Source: Nageia nagi
Lineage: Eukaryota; Pinophyta
Length of the DNA stretch: 64,000 nucleotides
NCBI GenBank assembly: GCA_050084985.1
Contig: JBITNC010000001.1
Span: 9,114,001-9,178,000, forward strand
Direction: 5' to 3'
The notes under the pieces are model-generated. The model did no database searches and was not told where the DNA came from. It worked only from the letters and a program-made list of their open reading frames with translations. Shown here piece by piece: positions 1-12,725 of this stretch (its first letter is position 1; the number at the start of each line of letters is the position of its first letter). The position numbers and the translations under genes were made by a program.

Positions 1-1090
1 ATCCCTTTTAAGGGTTCCATTAATCCCTATACAAAAATGAAATTTGGCCTCTCCTCCAAAATATTGTGAATCATCACTTCTATCTTTTGAAATTGTGAAA
101 TATAATCATCAATTATTCCTTGTTGCTTTAGAGATGTGAGCTCTCTAAAATAATCATTTTCCTACTTTTTGTCAAAATGTTTTACCAATATTCTATCAAA
201 ATCATCAAAATAATAAATATAAGAATATTCTTGATTAATTTCCCCATGTTACTACCATTCAAGAGCATCTCCTTCAAAATGAAATGATGCAAAATGGATG
301 GCATCTTCTTTGATCATGTTGGGATCAAGGTGAAGTACATTTGGACTTGATGTAGCCATGCCCTAGCCATCATCTTCTTTCCATCATAGATGGGTACTTG
401 CATTTTATATATCTTTGTTGTAAGTCTTTCTTTTCACCCCATGAATTCCCTTGATAATGGGTTCCATGAGAATTACTTCCTTTCAGACCTAATATCTTCA
501 AATAACTACTAAAATTCACATCTTTTCTCAATTCTAAATCAATCATGTAATAATATTTAAAAATATAATTTAATTCAAGGGGGTTTGGGACCCAATTTTT
601 TTACCTCATTTGAAGATCTTTTGGAAAATATGCACTTAAGCAATTTACAAATTATTAGCAACTCCCCTATCTTCCCAACATCCTCCTATAAAAATCATCC
701 TAAGAGTGGGTTAGTCTCACATGATGCTTTATGGGAGTGGGATCTCATGAATGCATGCTCCTGATGACTCATTAAACCATGATGAGTGGATCCTCTATCT
801 CTCAAACTATGCGATCTCCTTAGGATAGGCTCTCTTTCACTCCTCTCCTCTTCTTGTGGATCATCTTTTTCATTTGGGATGGAACATGGGGGACTAGGAT
901 TCCTCATATTTCTTTTTGATTCATTATCTCTCCTAAACCAAGCATCTATTTTAGTTGTTTTATTATGCAATACCTCAATCATGTTATTCATGTTTGTAAG
1001 GAGATCATTGAATTTTCTCTCTAAAGTGGACTCCCTGGCTGGTGTAGGAATCCTTCTTATGTACAGAGGACATCTACCTCTTTTGGTCAA
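1..1090 (-). pseudogene. gag: gag pseudogene of Ty3/gypsy element H (partial)
   Basis: The first 131 codons (1090-695) are open and hydrophilic, with a charged stretch rich in E, R and S. After several stops and a frame change, the minus strand shows the Ty3 gag core: a PIYDGKKMMARAWLH-like segment, then HFEGDALEW followed by stops where Trp would be expected, then the QQGIIDDYISQFQKIE helix and a GLMEPL-like motif near the left edge. These match the order of the plant retrotransposon gag domain, which forms the capsid. In-frame stops at Trp-like positions suggest C-to-T decay. The zinc knuckle and pol are outside the window. Confidence 0.75.
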
Positions 1091-1289
1091 ATTACCTTCA
1101 CCATAATGCTTCCATCCTATACATATTCCATCTAAGGGTCATGAGCCTCATTATGGATAGATTTGGCTAGGGTTTCTTCTTGCAACACCCGCTTCCCACT
1201 TTTCCTTATTGAAGCCATGTTCATTCTAACACTAGATCTAGTACAATAGCTATGAATTGTAGGTCTCATTCATAGGCTAGCTAGATCAA

Positions 1290-1301
1290 GCTCTGATACC
1301 A
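1290..1301 (-). other. Primer-binding site, initiator-Met tRNA type
   Basis: The minus strand reads TGGTATCAGAGC, complementary to the 3' end of plant initiator-Met tRNA, the usual primer of many plant LTR retrotransposons. Its place between the LTR-like segment and gag fits minus-strand reverse-transcription priming. Confidence 0.8.
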
Positions 1302-1302
1302 T

Positions 1303-2552
1303 TTTAAAATCTTAAATAATTCTCCACATAAATATTAGCCAATTAATAAGTAATAAATATCAAATTAGGCTTCTAAGCATGCCAAAAAGTAATCTAAGGT
1401 ATCAATCATGTACAAAAATATACCAAAAATCCCAATGATTCACTCTACAAGCCAAATAACATCTTAATTTCCCAACATCACATACAAGGAATAAATATTA
1501 AATCAAACACACTAAAATATGAGATAATAATGGAAGATCAAGTATTCCAATGCTTCATTAAGAAAGAAATAATGAGTACAAGCAATACAATCCCTTAAGG
1601 GCTCAATGTTAGCCTCTAAGGAGCCACCTAGGTATATTGATGTGTAGAATGATCTTTAATGCAAATATCTTGTAGAATAACCACACTTTACCAAATATGT
1701 GGATGCCTCATTAAAGAGATTCCTCATAAGCTAACTCCTAATGAAGAGAACAAGTGAGATTCCAGAATGCCACCAGATGGATTCAAAGGTGCATATTGCT
1801 ATGGACATCTTAAGGTAGGGTAATCTCATAACATGAACATTCATATTAACCACTAGTCAAAAAATGTTCCAGGCCACTTGGAATCTCCCTAGGCTACATG
1901 CCCAAGGATGCTTGAAAATGCCAAGTATTTGATAACTCCAAAGAAAAGTAAGGGTTCCAAGATAATAATCAATATATCTCTACAATGAGGCTCTAATATC
2001 TTTTATAATATTCCCTAGATATCTATCTCATTTATAAGTCATCAACCAATCTCTCCAATCTAATGTTATCCTCCTAGAGGCTCCAAAATATGCAATGTGG
2101 GTGCCTAAGGACCATGCATTTCCAACGTGGGTGTCTAGGGGTCACACATGCCCAACATGGGTGTCTAAGGATCATATATGCCCAACATGGGTATCTAGGG
2201 GTAATGCATGCCCAATGTGGGTTTCTAAGAGTTTTTCATATCATCATGGTGTCTATGATTCACTTGTGTGTACTTAGGTATCATCATGGGCCAACATGGA
2301 GGTATAGGAGTCTTCCCAAGGCTAGAACAAGTGTACAAGTGCTCCCAACTCCAACGTTGGGACTATAAGTGATTATCCATGCTTATGTACCATCCTAGTT
2401 GCTATATAAGACTTGGGATTCCCAAAATCAATATCTAGGATCTCCAAGTGTAAAAATAAATAAATAAAATAACTCATCCTAAGCTTGGGAGAAAAACATC
2501 CCTCTTTGGGGATCATAATGTGGGTCTAATGGACCATTCTTTTTCTATCACA
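1303..2552 (-). repeat. Probable 5' LTR of element H
   Basis: It lies directly upstream (minus strand) of the primer-binding site. A possible start is TGTGATAG at 2552, and a TATATA-type promoter box reads on the minus strand near 2401-2413. It contains a 30-bp minisatellite. The inner end lacks a clean CA before the primer site, and the partner LTR is outside the window, so both edges are approximate. Confidence 0.45.
2094..2243. repeat. 30-bp minisatellite, five units, inside an LTR
   Basis: Five units with an exact 30-bp period start at 2094, 2124, 2154, 2184 and 2214 around an AACATGGGTGTCTA-like core. Units alternate between CTAAGGA and CTAGGGG variants, so the true higher-order unit is 60 bp. 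The period is a multiple of three, which explains the long open frames here; I do not call them genes. Confidence 0.85.
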
Positions 2553-4276
2553 AGTAACTAATAATGTAAAAATAAACTATTTACAAAGGGAATACCTTGG
2601 ATTCTAAATTTACTTATTTTTATTAAAAAAGGGGATTTTACACTCAACTTAATACCAAAAGAGTATAGTTAAGGATAGTTGGTGATAAATCTATCCATCC
2701 AACACTTAATGAATTTATCGATTCATAAAGATGTTATAATTATCATTTTTGATTCATCAAGAGATCATATCTCCAACCTATGATAATGATCTAATGAGGT
2801 AAATAATGTATGAATTATGACTTGTCACCTAACAAACCACCACCACACATATATATAGTTACCTACTACCTTTAAATATTGATATTGCTAGATTTTCCAT
2901 CAATATTACTATTTTGTGTACCATTGTAATATTGAAGGAAAGTAACAATTTATAATAATGAAAGTTTAGTCAACATATTTCCATACTATTCTAGATACTC
3001 CATTGGTTGAGCATTAACTTTTAATAGTGTAAAGTATAAATGTAATTCAAATCACTCCCATGTTTAATATGAAATCCTCTATAAAATCCTTGATCAATTA
3101 ATGTATAATTAGAGAGAATTACAACCTAATTTAAAAGAAGGATTTATGTACACAAAATTCTATACAACCCAAAGAGAAGTGACAACATGTGCAAAGTGGT
3201 CAAATAACATAGAATGAGCTAAGGAAAGAAAGTGATCATAAGATACGTAGTGTGAACCTATGAAAGATGCAATTAAAAAGTGGTATAGAATAAATAATAT
3301 ATTATGTTGATTAGATTTCAAGCCAATTTATAGGCCATAAGAATCAAGTTCTCCATTATGCTTAATCAACTTTGGAAAAATTATAATATTTGGTGTAACT
3401 TGTAATTATTTTGAATATAATTCAAATACTTCTTATAAATATACTTTTCTAATTGTGTGGGCCTATTATTGGTAACATGTACTATACGTAAATGGATGAT
3501 ACTTAGAACATCATGTGATAAAAGAATTTGTAAGTCTTGTAACCTAAATTCTATAGAAGTAGAGATATATTTTCTCTTTATGTGCCCATATTACAAAGAC
3601 ATTAGATAAAGTTATAATACTACTTTTAATTACAACATAGTTTATTAATTTCTAAATTAAAATAACCCTAATAAGCTTGGTGATTTTCTTATGAAATTAA
3701 ATTTATTATTATTATTATTATTATTATATATTATATTATATATATATATATATATATATATTGATAGGTCCTAAAAATCATTTAGGATTAAATAATATTA
3801 AAAGAAATAATTCATTCATTATTATGAAAGGATTTTCAAGCATAGATAAACATGAAAATCTAAATTTAACAAAATTATACTATAATATTGAAAAAATATA
3901 TATTGACTTTTTTAAAATATATGCAAATAAATGCATGGGCATCCTTAAGCATTATCAATTCCATTTTCTATACCTATGTAACTTGTTTTAACATTGAGGC
4001 ATAAAATAATAGTCATATATCATCTTGTTTGTGCTTCAAACTATCATCCCTACCTTCAACCCACTTATACGAATTCTACAAATTTAACGAATCCATGATA
4101 GTTATGAAATAATAGAAAAAGTTTACATGGTCATTTTATTTCTTACATGCTTTATATTTTTTTTATTCATACATGTTTTACAATATTACAATATATTTAT
4201 TACATATCTTTCTACCTAATATTATTTTATACATTTTTTTTTATTAATAAGGTAGATATATTAATAAAAAAATCAA
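2553..4276. other. AT-rich spacer, no gene seen
   Basis: No reading frame resembles a known protein. The short open frames are Ile, Lys, Phe and Tyr rich, as expected of AT-rich noncoding DNA. The only structured part is the microsatellite near 3.7 kb. Confidence 0.5.
3702..3761. repeat. Compound (ATT)n and (TA)n microsatellite
   Basis: A run of ATT triplets passes through a short imperfect TATTATA stretch into about ten TA dinucleotides ending near 3761. Confidence 0.9.
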
Positions 4277-4616
4277 GAATTTTGAAAGGTTATCATGTAA
4301 TCTTTCCATTGAGATATTATAAGATGAGTTATGTATCTCTATATTATGCAAACATAAGGAAATTAAAGCATTTTATGTTGCTACTTTAGTTATACTTTTA
4401 TTTTTATAAACTCTTCATATTAGGTATGTGTTATATATATATATATGAATTTTGAAAGGTTATCAAGTAATATTTACATTGAGATATTATAATATGAGTT
4501 ATGTATCTCTATATTATGCAAAAATAAGGAAACTAAAGCATTTTATGTTGCTACTTTAGTTATACTTTTCTTTTTATAAACTCTTCATATTAGGTATATG
4601 TTATATATATATGTGA
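4277..4616. repeat. 170-bp tandem duplication
   Basis: The segment starting GAATTTTGAAAGGTTATCA at 4277 is repeated from 4447 with only a few substitutions. Each copy ends in a short (TA)n run, which may have mediated the duplication. An open frame over copy 1 (4147-4389) is AT-driven and not retained in copy 2. Confidence 0.9.
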
Positions 4617-4695
4617 AAAACACATCTTGGTGCATCTACAACAAAACCCAAATGCTTCCATTAGCCTTGTAGTAAGCAACCTTATTATATGATAT
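4617..4695. other. Left flank of element A
   Basis: Short unique flank just before the GTAAA target duplication. No gene seen. Confidence 0.5.
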
Positions 4696-4700
4696 GTAAA
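4696..4700. repeat. Target-site duplication of element A, left copy (GTAAA)
   Basis: GTAAA immediately precedes the left LTR and is repeated at 18809-18813 after the right LTR, which marks the insertion boundaries. Confidence 0.85.
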
Positions 4701-6501
4701 TATTGATTAGTATAATGTAACCTTAAGGTTTGGTTTGGTGTAGTTCTCCATTGCCTACAATAGTAGGATTCTTGAAAGAGCAAAAGGTGGTGGGAAAGTG
4801 CACTTGTGGGGGTTTCTGCTCAATCTCTGGGTTATAGGCCGATTTCTATCTATGAAAGAGGTCAAAAGTAACTCAAAAGAAATAAAAGAAGACAAGAGTA
4901 ATTAGAAAGAGATGAAAATCTAATCTACAAAGCAAGAGAATAAAATAACAAATAAACTAAACTATTCATCTTGAGCATCATCACATAGGCAATAATCCAT
5001 AGCCAAGATTAAGAATAGCACAACTATCTCACTCCTAGGATCTCGCAATTGCAATACATAGCCATAATTTAGAGCTAAACTTCATACATAACAATTACAA
5101 AGCAAGATAATAGCCACAAAATATAGAGGGCAAAATATCATAGTATTGCATTATCATATATGAAAATAGAGCTTACACTAGGCAACTTTGCTAAAATGTT
5201 CGACCTTTTGGACTTCTAATAGTCCACTATTTATACTATTCTACTTTAAAATGGGTGGTTGTACACCATTAATGACTACAACTAACTCTTTTACTAAGAA
5301 TAGGATAAATTTAAATATATACAACATGTACAATATAATTTACAACTGTAACTGATTATACAGTATGGTCCTAATTTAGCACCAAAGTTTGAGGATCTGC
5401 AACCTTCCATCTTCGTACCAGTCTAATCGCAATCCATCACTTTTATCTTTGACTATGATGAATTTGTGATTGATCCTATATTTATAAGGTATGGTCTACC
5501 ATCTTGATAAGCATAATCAATTTGTCTATGTAGTCAATAGCCACCTAACTCTTTGCAACCATTTAATATCTTTATTTTATAGCTTCAGGTTGCAACCATT
5601 GTAGGGTGAATGAAGATCTACCATTCAAGCCTGAGAGAGTCTACTACTGCTACATGGAGATGATTTGTAGCTGACATGTTGGTAGAGTCCCAAGAGTCAT
5701 ACACTCTTGATTGAGTGGATTTATGTGTTCCTTTCTTCTTACAGTGCTCACTTCATCTTAGTGGGTCTTGGAAAATGTCAATAGGTATTGCTAGAACCTA
5801 ATACATTTATCACCCATTGATTTATCTAAAAAGGTGTGACATCATCACTCAAAATTGATGGGGCCTACTAAATGCATCATTGTAATATTTCCCACCATTC
5901 AGATCTTTTGGATTACCTAGTGATGAAATAAGTTAAAGCTTGTTGATTTTCATCAAGAAGTATGATGTCACCTCTAAATTTTCATGCCCCTATTTTACTT
6001 GAATATAATGATAAGTCTCATCATGTGACTCAACTAAAATAAAAGACTATATACAACAATGCCTGGAGATAACCCCCAAATTAAACAAAACTGAAACCTA
6101 AGTAATGAAACTGAAGATAGAGCCCAAACTTGACTTTCAACACACAACTAGACTATAAAGATCAACACTTAGAAATAAGACCTAAAAAAGTCATCCATTT
6201 TTACAAGACTAACACTCTTTAACTTATGGTTTATATATAGATCCCATATATGACTAACTAGACTATGTACCAACAACACCTGCCTTATAACAAAATGGTA
6301 GTTTTAAATAACTCTATTTGATTAAGACCCAACAATATACAATATTCTTAAGTAAAGACTAAATATCTACAAGTATTTATAAATGCAAGAAAAAGAAGTA
6401 AGAAGTGGGACTCAAAGAAGGAATTTTGTAGTAGAATGAATGAAAATGATGAAGAATATAAAGAATTTTACCCCTCTAGAGTGTGATTTGCAAGAATAAC
6501 A
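4701..6501 (-). repeat. Element A 3' LTR (left in the window)
   Basis: It aligns along its whole length with 17011-18808. On the plus strand it begins TATTGATTAG where the partner has TGTTGATTAG, and ends AATAACA. Two TGACATCA-type motifs occur (5837-5844 and, inverted, 5963-5970). A diverged plus-oriented copy lies at 55948-57963. Confidence 0.9.
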
Positions 6502-6559
6502 AACTTCTAACAACTCTTTAGGGTCTTTATCTTGCTAAAGAATAGGACCCTTATCATCC

Positions 6560-9500
6560 ACTCCCACTTGCTTGCCTAGTAGTATCCTTTTTTGGGGCCT
6601 CTGGTGGTGGGATCAGGTCTATAAGAACCATATACTAGAATTTATTATATAGATCTTTGAGATCTTGATTATCAACCTCTAATAAGATGGGGTATACTTG
6701 AAATTTTAAAATATTTTCTTTTAATCCTATTAGCACATTTTCCAATCTTTTGGCATGCAAGAATCTTGATATTTCTTCTTGAGCCAGGTCACTGATCTCT
6801 TACATGTCTAAGAGTTATTTCTCATATAAGGTTTGTTCTAAAAATTGCTTCATATTTTCCACCCATCAATCAAAAATGCTCTATACATATAATTCTTCTC
6901 ATAATTTAGGAGCCTTAAATTGAATTAAAAAATCCATTAACAAAACTTATTTACACTTTTATTTGACTTTTCTCCAAGTCCAAGGCAAACACTAAATCTT
7001 ATAGATCACAAATATCTTTAATTCTCCTTAACAATGTTTATCTTGGTCTTCAAGTTATAGAGGCTAGATTCTTTTCTATCAGTGCTCTCAATCAATACTA
7101 CATTCCTTCAATCCTTAATCTTAGGATTGATAAGGCTAGTTTGTGGAGTGCAGTTTGAGCACTATATTGTTGGATAGCTTATTCTACTTGATTCTTTAAG
7201 AAATACAATTGGGACATGCTGACCAATCTTTCTCCAACTTGTTCTACCAAGATCTTCCTAAAAATGTTAATAATATTTAGCAGCTTGATCTTATCATCAT
7301 TTAAGACTTTATTTGCTGCTTCAATCTTTTTCAATTATTCTTCTTCTTTTTGAGCCCTTTATATTTCAACTAGGTTGTACTGAGCCTTCAACTTTTCAAC
7401 CTATTTCTTCATCATCTCCAACTCAAAATTGGAATTTTGTAGGCTCTTGTCATGCTCAAAATTTTATTAGGCCATCTTTTCAATTAATTCTTTATTTTGA
7501 TTTTATAGTTCAACTATCATCTTATCTTTTTGGAAGTAGTCTCCTTTGTACTGCTCAATATTTTTATTTAATTTTTCTATTTTATTCTCCATGGATTGGA
7601 GACTTTTCAAGATTGCTAGGGAAGTATTTACCAAAAACCTACATTATTCTATTGCTGGTGCACTTTGCTTTTATCTAATTTCCCATATTTTAAGGGCATC
7701 TATGTAATTTTGATATCTCCCATATCTGTAACCTTACTCAATATTCTGCCTTACTACTTTGGGAGTGAAGGAGGTTTATTGATGAATGTTGCCCAATCAA
7801 TTGGCTCTACTAATTGAGTAGAAAAAATATTTTTTATTTCTTATTTGGTGGTATTTAAATAATTAATCAAATAATGTTTAGAAATACTTACCTTTGAGGT
7901 TGATACAAGAGTCTCTGAGGCAAGGATGTATCTTGCTATCTCAACAGTGGGTTCTACTTATTATTATTTTTCTTCTTCCACTTCTTCTGTAATGGCCTCA
8001 TCTTTGTGTGGCTTATCCATTGGGTTGAATTCCTTCTTCTTGTTAGGATCATTATCATCATCATCTTTGTATCTGCCTTCATATCATCTTGTTGCATCCA
8101 TTTTGGTTGATGTTGCACCACTTGTACCTAGCACTTTTCCTCCCCCTTATTGTACTTCATTCCCAAGATCTTCTTAAGCATATTGATAGATGATCATGTT
8201 TGTACTTCAAGATCTTTGGGCTTCTTCTACATTGACCAACTCAATATATCCTATCCTTGATACAAGTTGTTCTTCGCTTGCTACCCATTGAGATGGGATC
8301 TAGACCCTTTTTAATATAGATGGCTTATCAGTATGTGTTTTCTTTTTTGGCATCTATTTCTTCTCTAAGGTTTGTTGCTCTTTTCATAGCAACCTAATTC
8401 TTTTTATATTATTTGGAGAAGACTCCTAGGAAGCAACATTTGTAGCAACTTAACTTTTTTTTTTCTTTTTTTGGAGCTACTAAGAACTAGAGGCTTCTTA
8501 TACCTTTCTCTTCCTTGGATTCTATAGCTCTTGTGCTCACTTTACCAATGTTTGATCATCTTCTATGGCATTTCCTTGAAAATTGGTTAGAAGTGGTTTT
8601 CTTATCTTCAAGAGTGAGTCTTTCCATATATGGGGCATTCCAGTACTGATCATGAGTGAACTCATCATACAATTATTTTTCAATATAAGCCACTTTGGTG
8701 GTGTATTCAAACCTAAAATTTGTAAAATATTCAATTTTTTTGGGGCCCAAACCCAATTCATCCCATAACTAGGTGATAACCTTTGGGTTCAATGTAAATT
8801 CTTATTGTTTGACCTCCCAAAATCTATACTTTTTTATGCTTGTAAGGGCCATCCATGGCTTATCCAAAATTTTGAATTCTAACTCTAGGGATGCCTCAAC
8901 CTCCTCTTCTATCTAGTTTGTAAAACACTCTACATGGGATCAAGATTCAAGGCCAAATGTCGAATGTTTCTTATTTGATTTTATTTTTTTTGTTATTTTG
9001 CTCCTTGGGTCATATTTCCAAGGTGTATCTACAATATCTAACTTAAAATTTTATACAATAAAATTTGCTATCTTCTCTTTACAACCTAATTATATTAAGA
9101 TAAAATTTATATATGTAGCAAGTATTTTGATGATGGGTTTGAAATTACCCCCTGACCCATATTTAGTCTCTATAAAATAGATTTGTCTACCCATTTCTAA
9201 ATAATACAGTTGTGAGGTGACAAATTTAGGTAGTAAAAATGGGATTTCAAAATATTCATACCTTATTATTATTATGCAATTCTTCAAAAATACCAATCTC
9301 CTATCATGTTACCTCCATGAAGCTTGTTCATAATAGATTGGTGCAGTCTGTGAGTGATCCTCCTTGTGAGAATCCTCATGAATGGAGCAAAACATTTCTC
9401 CATGAACTCATATTATGAGCCATGGACTTTTGTGAGCATTGGCACTCTCAAATCAATTGGTGTGGATGTTGTAGATGAAGTAATTGGCATAATTTGGAGC

Positions 9501-10348
9501 CTTCCTTCCACCAAAGCTTCCAAAATTTGGTGGACAATGAGCCACTATAAATAGGACGAGTACTAGAAATTAGATTTTTTAATATTAAATGAAGTTTTTC
9601 TAATCTCATTTAATATGAAAGTAGAAAAATTAGAGCTAACATGTGCCTTAATAATATTATATTCCATTTTCATCATGGCTTCATCCACTTCAATCTAGGT
9701 CACTCTCCCAAGAATAATAACCAACACTTGCAGAACCTATCTGTCCTAAGATTTCTCTAAGGAGGCAATGGCATAGCTTTAGAGGAGATTGATGAAATTT
9801 TCATGATACCTTTCATCACTCTAATCCACCATATCATCTTCATTTTGATAAAAAACAACCCTTCCTTTCTTAATATTGATATATTTCTTAACATGAAAGC
9901 TCAAATTAGTAGGGATTAGAAATGCATTTACGATTGCTTCTAGGGAGTAGTCCAAAAAGATATCGAGTTGGTACTTGGACTCTTCTTCTCCCTTATTTTG
10001 CTCTTTATAAGCTTTGATAACATATCCTTGTAGACTATGCCTAAGTGAGATGGAAAGAAGGAGCTCTAGACAAGTGAAAGATTCATAGGGCACAAAGTGT
10101 GCCAAGCCATGGTCTAGTATAAAATTGTTTCCTCCAAACTATAATTTTCCTTTACTTATAACTTTTGTCCTTTAGTGTTACTATAGGATCCTCTTTGAAT
10201 TAGCACACCAGGTATCCATATGGTTCATGACTCCTACTTCCATCTAGTTTATCCTTAGTGCATTGTCCAAATACTCTTCATGAATTGTTGCTAAGTTAGC
10301 ATTCATTCCTTCTTCTATAGACTCCACAAGTTTGTTAGCACTTGCCAT
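6560..10348 (-). pseudogene. Extra ORF of element A between integrase and 3' LTR, unknown function, coiled coil
   Basis: Sense-strand reading frames run about 3.8 kb from a possible ATG at 10348 (MASANKLVESIEEGMNANL) to near the 3' LTR, about 1250 codons, broken by stops that mostly sit where Gln or Trp would fit. N-terminal part (about 10105-9821): a globular segment including HFVPYESFTCLELLLSISLR. Middle (about 8180-7960): acidic and lysine-rich, with a YKDDDDNDPNKKKEF stretch. Then (about 7620-7210) a clear coiled coil with heptad-like Leu, Ile and Met spacing (MENKIEKLNKNIEQY; QNSNFELEMMKK), followed by helices to about 6560. I recognise no known domain. The position matches that of envelope-like or extra ORFs in some plant gypsy elements, but no membrane segment or signal peptide is evident. 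The frame between fragments is inferred. Confidence 0.6.
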
Positions 10349-10959
10349 GATGTTCAATAATTTCTATGCAGCTCATGTAAGCATTAAGTTCTTGCAACCT
10401 TTGTAAAATAAAGATCTAAAATTTCCCCACACCTATCATGAAAAGCTCTATAGATAATATGCTCTACAACTCTCGAAAGCTTGGGCTCTAAAATTTGCTA
10501 AGTGAGGAAATGAGAGGTTGAGGACTATGTTTAATTTGCCTAGGGTTTATGAGTACTATTTATTAATGGTAATTAATGAATTCAAAATTTTGGGGTTCGC
10601 ATAAAGTGCGATGTCAGGGATGACAAGTAGGATGGAATTAAACTTACGCATGTAGTTTTTAAATTGTAATGTAAAGCACAAACTAGTGGCCTTTTTCAAG
10701 AAAATCTCACTTTTAATGTTGATCTTTTGATAATATGTGTTACAACCACTAAATTAAACCACCATCATGTCTAATAAATGTTTTTATTAATGACTATCTA
10801 TCATCTTGGGATTTGTAGCTATGGTAAACAAAGTTCATACAAACATTTTTTTTCTTTACACAAAATATATTTAACATAAATAGCTAGTTGCATAATATTA
10901 TTTACATTGTACAATCCTAGTGAGTGTTATGAAATCACCTTATTACTTGGTAGTGTTTA

Positions 10960-12070
10960 ATATGGATCTTGTGGATCTTGTTTATTAGTATCAATAGTTC
11001 CTGAGACCCAAAAATATTTTTCAATTTGAATGCATTATTCTACAAGGCTTCAACAATAATATAAGGCCACTCCATAAGGAATCAAATTTTTTATGTTTCT
11101 TGGGTTTTGCTTTATCCTCATCCCATTTGAGGACTATATCTCCAACTTGAAACTTTACTCGAGAAGACTTATTTTTATTAAACCATTTTTTAATAATCTT
11201 TCATCTATGTTGGAAGGCTTGATCAGCTTTATTTTTATCTTCTTCCAGCTTGATCAATTGATTGAATCTTATTTGTAGTGCCTCAAATTCATAGTCTTCT
11301 AATTCATGTAGAAGCTTTAATGTAGGTAACTCAAGATGCATAAGCAGCATAGCTCTTTTTCCATAAACTAACACATAGGGTGATGTTTTGATAGTATATT
11401 TGATATTAATTATATCATTAGCCCATAATGCATAGTCTAGTTTTGTGTAATATTGCCTAGGATTCCCTTCAATGGTTCTCATGATAATTCGAGTTAAGTT
11501 TTTATTTGTTGACTCAGCAAACTTATTCCCTTGTGGGTAATAATTTGAAGAGAAAATCCAATAAATCTTATATTTAGTAACAAACTCTGATAAATTAGCC
11601 CTAATGAATGTTAAACCATTATCTAACATAATGGTTTATGTGATTTTGAAATGAGTGATCAATCTCTTTATCATCTCCATCAGTGCCTCATTATTTGCAT
11701 TTTTACATGGTATAGTTTTTGACCATCTTGTGAAGTAGTCTGTTGCAATCAAGATAAAAGTATAACTCATTTAAGAGTTTGGATTAATCACACCAATGAA
11801 TTCTAAATCCTATTATTGAAAAGGTTCTTCAATGACCAAAGGTTTAAAAGGCATGGTAGCTTATCTTTTCTTCCCCACATACCTGTTACACTTATCACAT
11901 TCATGGCCTATCTTCTAGGATTCTTGGAATACAGCAGGGCAATAATAACCCACCTACAATATTTTTCCTTTTGTAGTAGGGCCACAATAGTATCCTCTAG
12001 AAAATCCATGATAAAATTTATGTAAAATTCTTTGGGCTTCATCATGAGTTACATATCTCAATAGGGTTTG
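10960..12070 (-). pseudogene. int: Integrase of element A (broken)
   Basis: Minus-strand translation shows an H2C2 zinc-binding region (LHKFYHGF ... CDKCNRYVGKKR), then the catalytic core with DLEFIGVINP, ATDYFTRW, MLDNGLTFIRA and YYPQGNKFAESTNK (third acidic residue), and a C-terminal part with KFQVGDIVLKWDEDKAKP and HKKFDSLWSG. This order is the standard Ty3/gypsy integrase, which inserts the cDNA into chromosomes. The longest open piece is 11629-11201. Stops replace conserved residues, for example two adjacent stops just before DLEFIG. Confidence 0.88.
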
Positions 12071-12299
12071 ATCAAAATTATTTTTGTAGAGAAACCATCA
12101 ATCATTTTGAATTTGAGTGCCTGCGTCCTGAATCTTCTTCTCTGAAATTGATCAAAAGATTTAGGGTAGCATCTAGTTCTTAAATATACAATATACTATC
12201 TTATCCAATCACTCTTTTCATTTAGATACTCTTCATCCTCTATGAAAGCAATTATGTGTGCTACTTCAGCTATGTTCTCATAGAGGGCTCTTCCTCTAA

Positions 12300-12720
12300 T
12301 AAGCTTAGTTGGTTTAATCTCAACAATCATATTTCATAATCTTTGTTATCCAACCAGCTTTCCATTCATCTAATTCTCCTTGAATAATATAATTTTTGAC
12401 ATCAGGGTGAATGACATCTACAAGGATCTTATTTTGAGACATATAATGCTTGAATTCTTTTAGTCCTCTCATGATAAAAAAATACTTGTTTTTCAATAAA
12501 TGAATAGTTTACATGATATTTATGTAGTGTTTGACTATGAAAAGTAATAGGATGTTCTTCCTTTTAGTCATCCTTTTGTGCCTATATGGTTGCAATACTA
12601 TTCTTTACTCCATAATCATACATAATAAAGTTTTTTAAAAAATTTGGATTTTTCAAAATTGGAGCTTCTGTTATAGCATTTTTGATGTCATGAAAAGCTT
12701 GATTTGATTCATCAAACTAG
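12300..12720 (-). pseudogene. RT-linked RNase H of element A (broken)
   Basis: Directly downstream of the RT, the minus strand reads AFHDIKNAITEAPIL, then KEEHPITFHSQTL and FIEKQVFFYHERTKR. These match the Ty3/gypsy RNase H that follows RT and degrades the RNA strand of the hybrid. Several stops interrupt it. It is distinct from the archaeal-type RNase H at 13917-14333. Confidence 0.75.
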
Positions 12721-12725
12721 GAGAA

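Larger units (their letters stand above)
1..2552 (-). mobile_element. 5' part of a decayed Ty3/gypsy LTR retrotransposon (element H)
   Basis: Read on the minus strand this stretch gives, in order, a probable 5' LTR, a primer-binding site, and the gag gene running off the left window edge. The pol region and 3' LTR would lie beyond position 1, so the TSD cannot be checked. The gag reading frame contains many stops, so the copy is dead. The gag match is the firmest part; the outer LTR edge is only inferred from a TG terminus. Confidence 0.7.

Noticed and set aside
786-1106. Open frame of 106 codons on the plus strand
   Set aside because: Antisense shadow of the gag frame of element H on the minus strand.
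1290-1301. tRNA-like match to initiator-Met
   Set aside because: Only the 12-base primer-binding complement, not a tRNA gene. The same applies at 29342 and 29961.
2090-2368. Open frames of 92 and 60 codons with repeated Cys and Trp patterns
   Set aside because: Produced by the 30-bp minisatellite, whose period is a multiple of three; no gene evidence.
4690-4700. Earlier placement of the left boundary of element A at 4690 or 4695
   Set aside because: Comparison with the family solo LTR at 55948-57963 and the GTAAA duplication fixes it at 4701.
7313-8177. Plus-strand open frames rich in Phe, Ser and Leu
   Set aside because: They are complements of the coiled-coil ORF of element A, which reads much better on the minus strand.
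9354-9554. Plus-strand 66-codon frame (MILLVRILMNGAKHF...)
   Set aside because: Lies antisense to the extra ORF of element A, with no family resemblance.
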